From Vicinamibacterales bacterium (GTDB taxonomy: Bacteria > Acidobacteriota > Vicinamibacteria > Vicinamibacterales > JAKQTR01), in assembly GCA_025456345.1 (NCBI GenBank), contig JALOKU010000006.1:27487-91486 (forward strand): DNA of 64,000 nt, written 5' to 3'. Shown piece by piece: positions 9,168 to 18,828 of the stretch. Below the pieces are notes generated by a model. It ran no database searches and was not told the origin of the DNA. It saw only the letters and a list, made by a program, of their open reading frames with translations. Position numbers and translations under genes: made by a program. Positions within the stretch are counted from its first letter, which is position 1. Each line of letters begins with the position of its first letter.

Positions 9168-11641
9168 GGCTGCGGTGCGCCGGGCCCGCGCACCGCGACA
9201 GGCGTCGGCTCCTCGACGCCGGCGGGTTCGATCGCGCCTTCGGTTGCTGTCGCCGGCGACGTCTCGGCCGCCGGCGGCGGCGCCTCGGACGGCGGCAGGG
9301 CGAGGGCGAGCACCTCGTCAATCGTCCTGACGGGCACAAACGTCATCTCCGCGCGCACGTCGTCGGGAAGCTCGGGGATGTCGACCGCGTTGCGCTCGGG
9401 CAGCACGAACGTCGTGATGCCGTAGCGGCGGGCGGCCAGCACCTTCTCGCGGATGCCGCCAACGGGCAGCACGGCGCCGCTCAGCGTGATCTCGCCGGTC
9501 ATCGCGAGATCCGACCGCACGGGCTGCTTGCGGATCGCCGACAGGATGGCGGTGGCCATGGTGACGCCGGCCGACGGGCCGTCCTTGGGAATGGCGCCGG
9601 CCGGCACGTGCACGTGCAGGTCGTGCTTCTTGAACAGGTCGGCGGGCAGCCCCAGCTCGGCCGCCGCCGAGCGCAGGTGGCTGACGGCGGCCCTGGCGGA
9701 CTCCTGCATCACGTTGCCGAGGTGGCCCGTCAGCGTGATCTGCCCATGGCCCGAGGGCAGCAGGCTGGCCTCGATGAACAACGCGTCGCCGCCGCTCTCG
9801 GTCCACGCGACGCCCGTCGCCACGCCGGGCCGCGACGTCCGGAACTGCACGTCGCGACGGAACCGGGGCGGCCCGAGGTACGGCTGCAGGTCACTGTCGT
9901 CGACGGTCGCCACTACCTGGTCCGGAGCGAGGGCCGATGCGTCGGTCACCGAGGTCGCCACCCGGGCCGCGACTTTCCTCGCGATGGTGCCGAGCTGGCG
10001 CTCGAGGTTCCGCACGCCGGCCTCCCGCGTGTACTCGCCGATCAGCCGCCCGAGCGCGGCGGGCGTGATGCCGACGGCGGCGGCCGGCAGGCCGTGCTCC
10101 GACATCTGGCGCGGGATGAGGAACCGGCGCGCGATCTGCTGCTTCTCGAGGTCGGTGTAACCCGCCAGCTCGATGATCTCCATGCGATCGAGCAGCGCGC
10201 GGTGCACGGTGCCGAGCTGGTTCGCGTTGGCGATGAACAGGACGCGCGACAGGTCGCACGGCACCTCGAGGTAGTGGTCCCGGAAGCTGTAGTTCTGCGC
10301 CGGGTCGAGCACCTCGAGCAGGGCGGCGGAAGGGTCGCCCTGGTAGCCGGCGCTCACCTTGTCGATCTCGTCGAGCATCAGCACGGGGTTGGCCGCGCCG
10401 GCCTGCTTCAGCGCCTGGACGATTCGACCGGGGATCGCGCCGATGTAGGTGCGGCGGTGCCCCCGGATCTCGGCCTCATCGCGCACGCCGCCGAGGGCGA
10501 TCCGCACGAACTTGCGGTTCATCGCGCGCGCAATCGACTGGCCGAGCGAAGTCTTGCCGACGCCGGGCGGGCCGACGAAGCAGAGAATCGGCCCCTTCAT
10601 GTCGCCCTTGAGCTTCCGCACCGCCAGGTACTCGACGATCCGGTCCTTGACGCGGTCGAGGTCGTAGTGGTCCTCGTCAAGGACGCGGCGCGCCTCGACC
10701 AGGTCCAGCCGGTCGTCGGTGGACACCGACCACGGCATCTCGAGCAGCCAGTCGAGGTACGTCCGGATCATCTGATACTCGGGCGACGCCGGCGTGGTCC
10801 GTTCCAGGCGCCGCGCCTCACGGTCGGCGACCTTGCGGACCTGCTCGGGCAGGTTCGCCTGCTCGATGCGCTCGGCCAGTTCGCGCGAATCGGCGCCTTC
10901 GGTGTCGCCCAGCTCCTCGCGGATCGCTTTCAACTGCTGGCGCAGGTAGTATTCCCGCTGCGCCTCGCTCATGTCCTGCTGGGCCTCGGACTCGATCTTG
11001 CCCTTCAGCTCGAGCAGCGTCACTTCGCGCGACAGCGCCGTGGCGACGGCCTGCAGCTTCTTCACCAGCCGCTCTTCCTCGAGCAGCTGCTGCTTGTCCT
11101 CGCCCTTCATGTCGAGCATGCTCGCGATGACATAGCAGAGCCGCAGCGGCTGATCGATGCCGGCCACCAGCGCCTTGAGGTCCTGCGGCAGGCCGCTCGC
11201 GAACGACAGCGCCCGGTCGCTCAGATCGCGCAGCCGCTGGACGTACGCCTCCACTTCGATCTCGCGCGTCTCGTCGTCGGGATAAACGTCGGCGGCGGCG
11301 TCCAGCACGTTGCCCGACCGCGACACGTCGGTGATCCGCGCGCGGACCAGGCCCTCGACGACGATCTGGATCGCGGCCGGCCCTTTCGCCATCTGCCGGA
11401 TGACGCCGACGGTGCCGATGCCGCGGATCGCGTCCGGCCCGGGGTCGTCGACCTCACCCGTCTGCTGCACCAGGAGCACGAGGCGGTCGCCGCCGAGCGC
11501 GCGATGCACCGAGTCGACCGACACCGGCCGGTTCACGGCAAGCGGCTGAAGCGTGAGCGGGAAGACCACCGTGCCGCGAAGAGGGATGATCGGCAGGCGG
11601 GCTGGCAGCGGAGGAAGCGGCGTCGTGGCAAGTTCCGGCAT
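9164..11641 (-). CDS. lon: ATP-dependent protease Lon
   Basis: This 825-residue cytoplasmic AAA+ protease degrades misfolded and regulatory proteins. The N-terminal substrate domain starts with [13 protein letters not shown]. Walker A (GPPGVGKTS) is near residue 360, followed by Walker [10 protein letters not shown]. The proteolytic dyad is Ser 690 (PKDGPSAGV) and Lys 733 ([10 protein letters not shown]), 43 residues apart as in E. coli Lon. A proline- and alanine-rich tail of about 40 residues at the C terminus is extra. The glycosyltransferase gene follows with a 4-base overlap. Confidence 0.96.
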   Translation of the reverse strand: MPELATTPLPPLPARLPIIPLRGTVVFPLTLQPLAVNRPVSVDSVHRALGGDRLVLLVQQTGEVDDPGPDAIRGIGTVGVIRQMAKGPAAIQIVVEGLVRARITDVSRSGNVLDAAADVYPDDETREIEVEAYVQRLRDLSDRALSFASGLPQDLKALVAGIDQPLRLCYVIASMLDMKGEDKQQLLEEERLVKKLQAVATALSREVTLLELKGKIESEAQQDMSEAQREYYLRQQLKAIREELGDTEGADSRELAERIEQANLPEQVRKVADREARRLERTTPASPEYQMIRTYLDWLLEMPWSVSTDDRLDLVEARRVLDEDHYDLDRVKDRIVEYLAVRKLKGDMKGPILCFVGPPGVGKTSLGQSIARAMNRKFVRIALGGVRDEAEIRGHRRTYIGAIPGRIVQALKQAGAANPVLMLDEIDKVSAGYQGDPSAALLEVLDPAQNYSFRDHYLEVPCDLSRVLFIANANQLGTVHRALLDRMEIIELAGYTDLEKQQIARRFLIPRQMSEHGLPAAAVGITPAALGRLIGEYTREAGVRNLERQLGTIARKVAARVATSVTDASALAPDQVVATVDDSDLQPYLGPPRFRRDVQFRTSRPGVATGVAWTESGGDALFIEASLLPSGHGQITLTGHLGNVMQESARAAVSHLRSAAAELGLPADLFKKHDLHVHVPAGAIPKDGPSAGVTMATAILSAIRKQPVRSDLAMTGEITLSGAVLPVGGIREKVLAARRYGITTFVLPERNAVDIPELPDDVRAEMTFVPVRTIDEVLALALPPSEAPPPAAETSPATATEGAIEPAGVEEPTPVAVRGPGAPQP

Positions 11642-11683
11642 GGCGATGGGCGCCCCGGCGCCCGCAATCCCTCATAGAGACGC

Positions 11684-11717
11684 CCGCGGCCGGCCGGAGG
11701 GTTCCGGCCGGCCGCGG
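11684..11717 (-). terminator. Strong hairpin after the ChaN-PDZ gene
   Basis: A perfect 15-bp inverted repeat (left arm CCGCGGCCGGCCGGA) with a 4-base loop begins 6 bases after the minus-strand stop codon at 11723. It has no T run, so it is an intrinsic-terminator-like hairpin rather than a classic terminator. It separates this operon from lon. Confidence 0.55.
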
Positions 11718-11722
11718 AGCGG

Positions 11723-12958
11723 CTATTTCGCCTCGGCGGCCTTGCGCCGGAACAGGGCGGTCACCGTCGCCGGATTGCCGCCGCGCGACACGACGAACAC
11801 GCCGTCGTCGGCCCACCGCTTCTCCGCGAGCAGGCGGTTGAGCGTCTCGCGATCCTTGAGCGGCGTGCCGTCCATCGACTGCAGCACGTCGCCCACCTGG
11901 AATCCCGCCAGGCCGGCCACCGAGGTCTTCGGGACGTCAATGACTTCGAGGGGGAACTCACCCTTGCCGTCGCGGGTCGACAGGCCGAGCGACGGGTAGA
12001 GCGAGTCGCTTTCCGGGGGCAGGCCCCACACGTAGTCGGCATAGGAGGCCTGCACGGCGACCTGGGGCTTCCCCTTGGCGTCGGCGACCGGCACCGGGAC
12101 AATCGACGCCATCTTGCCGTCAAACCACAGCGCGGCCTGGCGCTGCACGCCGAGGTTGTAGGCGACATGGCCCGATCCGATGAGCACCACCATGATGGCC
12201 TTCGGCCCGCCGAACCGCTTCAGGGCCTGGACGGCGTTGTAGCCCATCGAGGCGTCCCAGGTGCACTGTGCGGCGAACATGCCGTCGAACATCTGGGCGC
12301 TCATCGTGTGCATCATGCTCTCTTCGCCGGCGAAGAATGCGCGGAAGAGCGTCTTGTGGTCCTCGTTGCTGGTGTCGATCTTCGGCGGGATGCGGGAGGC
12401 CTCCTCCGGCGTCAGGTTCTGGAGGCCCTTCTTGCGGACCGCCGACACCACCTCGCGGGGCGTGTTGACGCCGAACATCCTGATGCCGTTCTGGCGCGCG
12501 AACAGGAAGATGTCGCGGTAGTAGTGCCAGTGGTAGCCCCAGTTCTTGTACCAGCGGGACTTCGCGACGAAGTCGTCCTCGCTGGCCGCCCCGCTGTTCC
12601 ACATGTCGAGCGACGCCTGCTCGGTGTAGGGATACATCTCGAGGCCGATGAGCACCTCGCGCCCGCGCTTGTGGAGCTCGCGGATGACCTGGAGCTGCAC
12701 GCGGTGGAACGCGATGTCCGTGTGGCTTTCCCCGACGAACAGCACCCTGACATCGTCAAGCTTCGCGGCCAGTTCGCCGGTGGTGAGCGTCGTGCCGGCC
12801 GTGGTGTCGGTGATGCCGTCAAGAACGATGGCCGCCTCGCGGTCGCGCCTGGCGGGGTCGCCAATCTTCAGCTTCCACGCCGACTCCTGCGCACGCCCTG
12901 CTGACGGCACCGCAAGGGCCAGGGCCACGAGCATGGCAACAAGCGTCGATCGAGTCAT
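11723..12958 (-). CDS. Secreted ChaN/Tiki-family protein with C-terminal PDZ domain
   Basis: This 411-residue protein starts with a signal peptide (LVAMLVALALAVPSAGRAQ). The central region is a ChaN-like (DUF399, haem-binding uptake or Tiki-type) domain: LFVGESHTDIAFHRVQ, LIGLEMYPYTEQ and LIGSGHVAYNLG carry its conserved Glu and His residues. The last 90 residues form a PDZ domain (VAGLAGFQVGDVLQSMDG). Related proteins bind haem or act as metalloproteases, so the activity is open. It lies 46 bases downstream of the M1-M28-PDZ gene, and both encode PDZ ends, so they are probably co-transcribed and work in the periplasm or outside the cell. Confidence 0.8.
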   Translation of the reverse strand: MTRSTLVAMLVALALAVPSAGRAQESAWKLKIGDPARRDREAAIVLDGITDTTAGTTLTTGELAAKLDDVRVLFVGESHTDIAFHRVQLQVIRELHKRGREVLIGLEMYPYTEQASLDMWNSGAASEDDFVAKSRWYKNWGYHWHYYRDIFLFARQNGIRMFGVNTPREVVSAVRKKGLQNLTPEEASRIPPKIDTSNEDHKTLFRAFFAGEESMMHTMSAQMFDGMFAAQCTWDASMGYNAVQALKRFGGPKAIMVVLIGSGHVAYNLGVQRQAALWFDGKMASIVPVPVADAKGKPQVAVQASYADYVWGLPPESDSLYPSLGLSTRDGKGEFPLEVIDVPKTSVAGLAGFQVGDVLQSMDGTPLKDRETLNRLLAEKRWADDGVFVVSRGGNPATVTALFRRKAAEAK

Positions 12959-13004
12959 TCCGGTTCCTCCAGCCTTCCATTGTACTGCCGGACGGCATGC
13001 CCGT

Positions 13005-16000
13005 TCAGCGCTCGGCCAGCGTGACGTCCACCTTGATGTCTTCGGCGCCCCGGCGCAGCAGCACCGAGACGCGCTGACCTGGCGAGAGCCCGCGGAGCAG
13101 GTTCGAGTACTCCTGCAGGTTCCCGACGGCCGCGTCGTTGATGCGCAGGATGACATCGCCTTCCCGGATGCCCGCCTTCTCCGCGGGGGAATCCGGCACC
13201 AGGCCCGTGACCTTGACGCCAGGGCCCGGGAACGCGAAGTCCGGCACCGTGCCGAGCGACGCCCTGCGGCCTTGGCTCGCCGCAGCCGCCGACGGAGCTG
13301 ACGCAGCACCCGGAGTTGGCGGCGAAGGCGGCCTGATGGTATTCGTCAGCGGTTCCGGCCGCTCGGCCAGGTACGCGATGCCTTCCCGCACGAAGGCCGC
13401 GACCCTGGCGAGGCCGGCCACGTCGATCTTGTCGGCGGTATCGGACGGGCGATGGTAGTCGGCGTGAGCCGCCGTGAAGATCTGCACGGCCGGCACGTTC
13501 TGTTCGGTGAAGCTCACCTGGTCCGACGATTCGAGCGACTCGGGCACGCTGCGGCTCTCGACACCCGTCACGAACGAGGCGCCGCGGAAAATGTGCGGCC
13601 ACTCGGTAGCGGTGCCCGTCCCGAGGGCGGTGATCTTCTGCGCCCCGAGGCGGCCGACGGTATCCAGGTTGATCATGCCTTCCGTTTTCGCAATCGGGCG
13701 GACCGGATGCGCCACGTAGTACTTGGACCCCAGGCGGCCGGCCTCTTCTCCTGTGAAGGCGATGAACAGGACGGATCGCGGCGGCCGCTCGCCGGCCGCG
13801 ACGACGCGGGCGAGCTCGAGCAGCACGGCGACGCCGCTCGCGTTGTCGTCGGCGCCCGGGTGCACCTTGCCCTCGTCGCCGGCGTGGACGTCCGGCCACC
13901 CGGTCCCCAGGTGATCGAGGTGCGCGCCGAGCACGGCGCTCTGATCCCTGAACGCATCGTTCGAGCCCGGCAGGATGCCGATGATGTTGGCCGCCTCGGC
14001 GGGCCCGCCGCCCGGTCCCTTCGGCACGGTGAAGCGCTGGAAGTACGTGCCGCCGTCGCCGCCGGGCATCAGCCCGTACGCCTTGAACCGATCGGCCACG
14101 TACTGGGCCGCCTTGTCGAGGCCAGGGCTCCCGAGTCCGCGCCCCTTCAGGTCAGGTGAGGCGAGGAACTCGACGTGTTCCCGCAGCGTCTGCTGCGAAA
14201 AGACCGGTGGAAGCTCAGCGAGCGCCGGCCGGCCGTCCGCGGGCAGGGGCGCGAGCTTGCCGGCTCGCTGGCCTTCCGGACGCAGGTCAACGCCGAGCGG
14301 CGAGTCGGATTGCTGCCACTGGCCCTTGATGATGTTGGCCGGCTCGTCGCCCTGGAAGCCCAGGTACGAGTACTTCCCGTAGTGGGGGAGCTTGCGTCCG
14401 AGGCCGGGGAGCGCCGCCGCCGGATCGGCGACGAGCCAGCCGACGGCCTTCTCGACGTTGGCCGGGTGGCGGAACGTGGCCACCAGCGTGTGGTTCGCGA
14501 GCGGCATCTTCTCGCCGTCGACCTCGACGCCGGCGGCGTCGACGTGCAGTCCGGGACGTGAGCCGAACAGCGCGGCCGCCATACGGTTGGTGCGGCCGAT
14601 GATCCACGCGGCGCGGTCGGCCGGCAGGGCCTTCAGTTCCGTGTCGAGCACCACGGTGATCCGATGCGCCTCGCTCTGCCAACCCTTCAACAACTCGCGA
14701 TACGCGGCGATGGCCGCCGCTCCGGCATCGGACGGCAGCACGGCGAGAATCGACGGCTCGCCGAAGATCTGGCCGATCGACGGCGGCGTTTCACGCGGGT
14801 CGAGGCGGCGGAACACGTCGAAGTAGGGATCGACCCACAGCGCGAGCGGCCGGCTGTCGGTGACGAGGGTGAACGGCTGCTCGGCTGTCTCAAGGCGAAC
14901 CGTCGCGGCCGTGACGCCGCGCTCGGTCTGGACGACAACGGGAACGTCGGCCGCGAAGGGCTCACCCCCCGGCGACTGGCGGAGTACGCCGTTGACGGCG
15001 AACCGCGCGCCGTCCTGCCTGACGCCCGACGGCCCCGCCTGCACCCCGACGACCGCCGCGCCTGTCCGCGTGACGAGGTCGTCGAAGATCCACCCGAGCG
15101 GCTTTCCGCTGACCGCCTCCGCTGTGCGCTGGATGTCGCGGAACGACGCGCGCTGGCCCTTGAAGTCCCTGTAGAACCGGGCAAGGGTCTGGCGGAACGC
15201 CTCGTCGCCGATGTGGAGGCGGAGGGCATGATAGCCCATCAGCGCCTTGCCGTAGCCGACGGCCTCGGTGGCCGCACTGGAGCGCTCGCGGAACTCGGCG
15301 AGCGGGAAATCGCGGCCCGTGCGCACGTAGTCGCGGTACTTCTGGAGCGTCGCGCGCCGGTACTCGGCGGCGGCCCCGCGCTGCTCCTGGATCAGGTGGT
15401 CGGCGAGGTAGGCAGTGAGGCCCTCGCACCAGTTCCCGGTGCCGTAGTCCACGAACACGGAGTTGCCCCACCAGTTGTGCAGGATTTCGTGGGGGTACGA
15501 CGAGTTGATGATGAAGGGGAACCGGATGACCTGCGGGCCGAGCAGCGTGAAGGTCGGCATCCCGTAGCCGGTTTCCCAGAAGTTCTCGACCAGCGCGAAC
15601 TTCCCGTAGGGGTATGGGCCGATCAGGCTCCGGTACATCTCGACGTACTGGGCCGTCGCCGCGAGGTACTTGCCGGCGAGCGACGAGTCGGGCTCGTGCA
15701 GGTAGACCAGCGTCTCGATCGCCCCGGCGCTGTCCCTGAACTGGTGGAGCGGGCCGCCGACCAGGTAGATCTCGTCCATCGGTCCGCCGGAGTTCCAACG
15801 CGCCTTGCCGTCCGCGCCGCGGGACGTGCCGTTGCCCTGGCTGACGACGTGCCAGGACTCCGGCGCGGCCGCCGTCACGTCGAAGGTGAGCAGGTCGGGA
15901 CCGAATCGCGGGTGCCACACCGTCGAGCCCGCCATGTAGACGCCCTCAGGGCCGATGATCCCGGTGGTGTCGCGGAACCCGCGCGTGTACTCTTCCTTCG

Positions 16001-16412
16001 GATCCGAGAGCGGCCTGTTGATGACGCCCTCGTAGGCGAGCGTCAGCGACGGGGCTCCGCCCGCCGGCGCGATTCGATAGGCCTTGAGGGAGACGCCTGA
16101 CCACCCGTCGAGGCCCAATTCGCGCAGCGCACCAGCGAGGGGCACTTCCGCGATCGGCGGTTCGGCGCGGGTGATGGTCAGCGCGGCGTTGAGTACGAAC
16201 GTGCGGGCGCCGGCTGGGGCCCCGCCCGGCCACGTCACCTCGTCAATCGCCGCCAGGCGATGCCTGGCGGGATCGAGGCGAACATCGAGGCGATGATGCG
16301 GGCCGGACGCGGGCGCCGCGGCGGCGGTCCGGGCAGAAGCGGACGCGGTGGCGAGCAGGGCAGCGGCGAGGCAGGCGGCGAAACGGATGATCATGCGGTG
16401 TCCTGTAGGCAT
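13005..16412 (-). CDS. Secreted triple-domain protease: M1-like gluzincin, M28 aminopeptidase and PDZ
   Basis: This 1135-residue protein has a signal peptide, then an M1-like gluzincin domain with HEILHNWWGN and the third zinc ligand in GNWCEGLTAY. The usual GAMEN exopeptidase motif is replaced by GYGMPTFTLLG. Residues of about 730-1000 form an M28 zinc peptidase (GAHLDHLG, HPGADDNASG, AFTGEEAG). The C-terminal 90 residues are a PDZ domain (GIREGDVILRINDA). An ATG at 16427 is possible, but GGAG lies just before ATG 16412, which I use. The downstream ChaN-PDZ gene is 46 bases away. Confidence 0.85.
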   Translation of the reverse strand: MPTGHRMIIRFAACLAAALLATASASARTAAAAPASGPHHRLDVRLDPARHRLAAIDEVTWPGGAPAGARTFVLNAALTITRAEPPIAEVPLAGALRELGLDGWSGVSLKAYRIAPAGGAPSLTLAYEGVINRPLSDPKEEYTRGFRDTTGIIGPEGVYMAGSTVWHPRFGPDLLTFDVTAAAPESWHVVSQGNGTSRGADGKARWNSGGPMDEIYLVGGPLHQFRDSAGAIETLVYLHEPDSSLAGKYLAATAQYVEMYRSLIGPYPYGKFALVENFWETGYGMPTFTLLGPQVIRFPFIINSSYPHEILHNWWGNSVFVDYGTGNWCEGLTAYLADHLIQEQRGAAAEYRRATLQKYRDYVRTGRDFPLAEFRERSSAATEAVGYGKALMGYHALRLHIGDEAFRQTLARFYRDFKGQRASFRDIQRTAEAVSGKPLGWIFDDLVTRTGAAVVGVQAGPSGVRQDGARFAVNGVLRQSPGGEPFAADVPVVVQTERGVTAATVRLETAEQPFTLVTDSRPLALWVDPYFDVFRRLDPRETPPSIGQIFGEPSILAVLPSDAGAAAIAAYRELLKGWQSEAHRITVVLDTELKALPADRAAWIIGRTNRMAAALFGSRPGLHVDAAGVEVDGEKMPLANHTLVATFRHPANVEKAVGWLVADPAAALPGLGRKLPHYGKYSYLGFQGDEPANIIKGQWQQSDSPLGVDLRPEGQRAGKLAPLPADGRPALAELPPVFSQQTLREHVEFLASPDLKGRGLGSPGLDKAAQYVADRFKAYGLMPGGDGGTYFQRFTVPKGPGGGPAEAANIIGILPGSNDAFRDQSAVLGAHLDHLGTGWPDVHAGDEGKVHPGADDNASGVAVLLELARVVAAGERPPRSVLFIAFTGEEAGRLGSKYYVAHPVRPIAKTEGMINLDTVGRLGAQKITALGTGTATEWPHIFRGASFVTGVESRSVPESLESSDQVSFTEQNVPAVQIFTAAHADYHRPSDTADKIDVAGLARVAAFVREGIAYLAERPEPLTNTIRPPSPPTPGAASAPSAAAASQGRRASLGTVPDFAFPGPGVKVTGLVPDSPAEKAGIREGDVILRINDAAVGNLQEYSNLLRGLSPGQRVSVLLRRGAEDIKVDVTLAER

Positions 16413-16470
16413 GGGCGCTCCTTTCATCCTAGCGGAAAGCCGCCGCCGCGTGCTGGCCCGGCCCGGGTGT

Positions 16471-16476
16471 TATACT
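16471..16476 (+). promoter_or_regulatory. -10 element before the PIG-V-like gene
   Basis: TATACT (16471-16476) lies 19 bases before the ATG at 16496, giving a leader of about 12 bases without a clear Shine-Dalgarno. No good -35 is seen. Confidence 0.45.
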
Positions 16477-16495
16477 CCCCGGCGGTTCACACCCT

Positions 16496-17941
16496 ATGGA
16501 CTCCCGCCCGCCGTTGCCGGACGCGCCGCCTGAACGACTGCCCGGCTGGATCCGGGCCGCGGACGCGCTCACGGTCGCGGTCGCCGGCGCGGGGCTGCTG
16601 GTGGCCGGGTTCGGCGGGTTCCGCCTGCACGTGCTCGGCGGCCGCGTTTCGATCACCTCGGGGGGCCGCATCCTCGTGGCGGCCATCGCGCTCCTCCTCA
16701 TCCGGCATGCCATCAGGCGGGATCAGCCGCTCTACCTGCGGGCGTGGAGGGGCGTCGCGCGATGGTGGGCCGCCGACGGCGTGCGCACCGTCACGCCGCT
16801 CTGGGCCGCGTCGAGGCTGGGGGTGCTGCTCGTCGGGTTCCTCGCCGTGGGGACGTTCGGCTATCGAGACGGCGGCGCGCCATTCAGACTGTACGAGAAC
16901 GAGTTGCTCAACCTGCCCGCCCGCTACGATGCGGGGTGGTACCTCGGGATCGCCACCGACGGCTACAAGTGGGATCCCGCCGTCACCAGCCACCAGAACA
17001 TCGCCTTCATGCCGGCGCTGCCGATGCTGATGCGTTTCGGAGGGCGGCTGATCGGCGGGCACCCCCTCTGGGCCGGGCAGTTGCTCGTCCTCGGCGCGTG
17101 CTTGTGGGCGTTTGTCTACGTGTTCCGGCTCGCCCGGTCCGCCCTGGGCGACGCCGACCAGGCGGCGTGGGCCGTGGCGCTGCTGGCGGCGTACCCCTTT
17201 GCCGTCTTCTACGGGGCGGTCTACACGGAGTCGATCTTTCTCCTGTGCGCGGCAGGGGCGTTCTACCACGTCGGGCGACAGCAGTACCTGCGCACCGCGG
17301 CGTTCGCGCTGCTGTGCGGGTTCGCGCGGCCCAACGGGTTCCTGCTCGCTGTTCCCATCGCGCTGGTGGCCCTCTGGCCGGCCCTGGTGGCGGCGTGGCG
17401 GGACGCGGGGAGCGGCCACGGCGCGCCGCTGTCGCGCGCCATACGCGCGTCTCTGCCGGCGATCGCGGCGGCGTCGGCAGCCGTCCTCGGAGTGCTGGTG
17501 TTTTCCGCGTTCATCTACTCGATGACGGGGCGCCCGTTCGCCTGGCTGGAGGCCCACGCGGCCTGGGGGCGCACCTTCGGCGCCTGGGTGTCTCAGGGGC
17601 CGTTCCAGGAGCTGGGGCGCGGCGGGCTCTACGGATACACGCGATCGCAGCCGATCGACGCGGTGAACCTCGTGGCGGTCCTCTTCGCCCTCGCCGCAAT
17701 CTGGCCGGTGACGCGGCGGTTCGGCGTGCCCTACGGCGTGTTCATCGCCGTCAACGTGATCCCGCCGCTCACCACCGGCGGCCTGTTGTCGATCGGGCGC
17801 GTCACGGCAGGGATGTTTCCTCTGTTCTTCTGGCTCGCCGCGGTCATTCCCGCACGCCACCGCGCCGCGTGGCTGACGGCGTTTGCGCTGCTCCAGGGCT
17901 GGGGCGCGGCGCTCTTCTACACCTGGCGGGAGTTCATCTAG
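16496..17941 (+). CDS. PIG-V/GT76-like mannosyltransferase, polytopic membrane protein
   Basis: This 481-residue protein has about ten hydrophobic segments. It carries the PIG-V-type motif RYDAGWYLGIATDGY in the first large loop, followed by NIAFMPALPMLM and the later AAYPFAVFYGAVYTES. Members of this family are polyprenyl-phosphate-mannose-dependent transferases. It is expected in the inner membrane, adding a sugar on the periplasmic side; the acceptor is unknown. Its TAG overlaps the stop codon of the convergent rhomboid-like gene by 4 bases. Confidence 0.78.
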   Translation: MDSRPPLPDAPPERLPGWIRAADALTVAVAGAGLLVAGFGGFRLHVLGGRVSITSGGRILVAAIALLLIRHAIRRDQPLYLRAWRGVARWWAADGVRTVTPLWAASRLGVLLVGFLAVGTFGYRDGGAPFRLYENELLNLPARYDAGWYLGIATDGYKWDPAVTSHQNIAFMPALPMLMRFGGRLIGGHPLWAGQLLVLGACLWAFVYVFRLARSALGDADQAAWAVALLAAYPFAVFYGAVYTESIFLLCAAGAFYHVGRQQYLRTAAFALLCGFARPNGFLLAVPIALVALWPALVAAWRDAGSGHGAPLSRAIRASLPAIAAASAAVLGVLVFSAFIYSMTGRPFAWLEAHAAWGRTFGAWVSQGPFQELGRGGLYGYTRSQPIDAVNLVAVLFALAAIWPVTRRFGVPYGVFIAVNVIPPLTTGGLLSIGRVTAGMFPLFFWLAAVIPARHRAAWLTAFALLQGWGAALFYTWREFI

Positions 17942-18504
17942 TCCCACCATTCGACGCGCATCCGTTCGGGCCTCCTGAGCAGCACGCTGCCCAGCGCGCC
18001 AGCCGATGCGCCTGCGGCCACGCTGATCGCCATCGCTGCCGGCGCCGCCGATGCGGACCACGTCAGCATCGACCACCCGGCCGCCGCCTGCAGCACCGCC
18101 CAGAGCCCGAACACCACCCACGCCGGGACTTCCGCCACCTCGATCCCGATGACGGTCGGCACGAGCGTGAGGATGCGCGCATGCGGGAACATCATCGCGT
18201 ACGCGGCGATCATGCCGGCGGTGGCGCCGCCGGCGGCCGGGATCAGGTCGACGCCGCAGCCGGCGGCCGCGGGGGCGGCAAGCGCTGCAGCGGTGCACGC
18301 GGCCGCGAATGCCGCGAAGCGGGCGTGGCCGAAGCGGTCTTCGAGGGTGCCCCCCGTGAGCCACAGCACCATGGCATGCGACAGCCAGGGCAGCCACCAC
18401 TCGCGCACGGCGGGCCAGGCGAAGGCCGCCCCGAGCGCGGCCAGCAGCGCCACCGTCACGCCAGGGGCCGTCCGCGAGGGAATGACATCCCGCACCGGGA
18501 TCAT
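17938..18504 (-). CDS. Rhomboid-fold membrane protein lacking catalytic residues (pseudoprotease)
   Basis: This 188-residue protein opens with MIPVRDVIPSRTAPGVTVAL, the standard start of bacterial rhomboids, and has the L1/TM3 signature TLEDRFGHARF. The nucleophile motif GASGAIAG is here AGGATAG, with Gly in place of Ser. The TM6 segment usually read as AHIGGFVAG is SVAAGASAG and has no His. The oxyanion Asn of TM2 is also missing. It should sit in the membrane but not cleave substrates. ATG 18504 follows a TATACT by 7 bases; a longer frame upstream is rejected. Confidence 0.75.
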   Translation of the reverse strand: MIPVRDVIPSRTAPGVTVALLAALGAAFAWPAVREWWLPWLSHAMVLWLTGGTLEDRFGHARFAAFAAACTAAALAAPAAAGCGVDLIPAAGGATAGMIAAYAMMFPHARILTLVPTVIGIEVAEVPAWVVFGLWAVLQAAAGWSMLTWSASAAPAAMAISVAAGASAGALGSVLLRRPERMRVEWWD

Positions 18505-18511
18505 GGCCGCA

Positions 18512-18521
18512 AGTATATAAT
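18512..18521. promoter_or_regulatory. Overlapping divergent -10 elements
   Basis: AGTATATAAT contains TATAAT (18516-18521) on the plus strand, 22 bases before the zinc-ribbon GTG. It also contains TATACT on the minus strand (18512-18517), 7 bases before the rhomboid-like ATG. Transcription in the two directions should be mutually exclusive. Confidence 0.5.
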
Positions 18522-18543
18522 CGAACAATTCGGGGCACAGGAC

Positions 18544-18828
18544 GTGACGTGTCAACATTGCGGTACCGAGATCTCGGATAAGGCAATCGTCTGTTTCCGC
18601 TGCGGCCAGTCCACGTCGGCGCCGTCGGCCGCGCGGCCGGATGCCCGCCGCCGCCCGGCCGCGCAGCCGCTGTGGCTGGCGCTGACCGCGCTGCTCGTGC
18701 TGGTGGCGGGCGGGCTGTACATGGCGAGGGCGGCGTCGGGCCAGCTCCCCGCGTCCGTGTCCTACACGGTGGCCGCCCTGGCGGCCGTCGTGCTGGTCTG
18801 GCGCATCCTGAAGCGAAGGCGTACATGA
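18544..18828 (+). CDS. Small zinc-ribbon membrane protein
   Basis: This 94-residue protein starts with a zinc ribbon of the pattern CQHCGTEI...CFRCGQ (four Cys), followed by an Ala/Pro/Arg linker. Two hydrophobic segments (LWLALTALLVLVAGGLYMA and VAALAAVVLVWRIL) come next, with a basic end. The function is unknown; similar domains often sense or bind partners at the membrane. GTG is the only sensible start. Its stop overlaps the ATG of the FHA-GAF-PP2C gene (ATGA), so the two are coupled. Confidence 0.7.
   Translation: MTCQHCGTEISDKAIVCFRCGQSTSAPSAARPDARRRPAAQPLWLALTALLVLVAGGLYMARAASGQLPASVSYTVAALAAVVLVWRILKRRRT

Noticed and set aside
9140..11677. An 845-residue plus-strand open frame
   Set aside because: It is antisense to lon, which has complete catalytic and ATPase motifs; the shadow has none.
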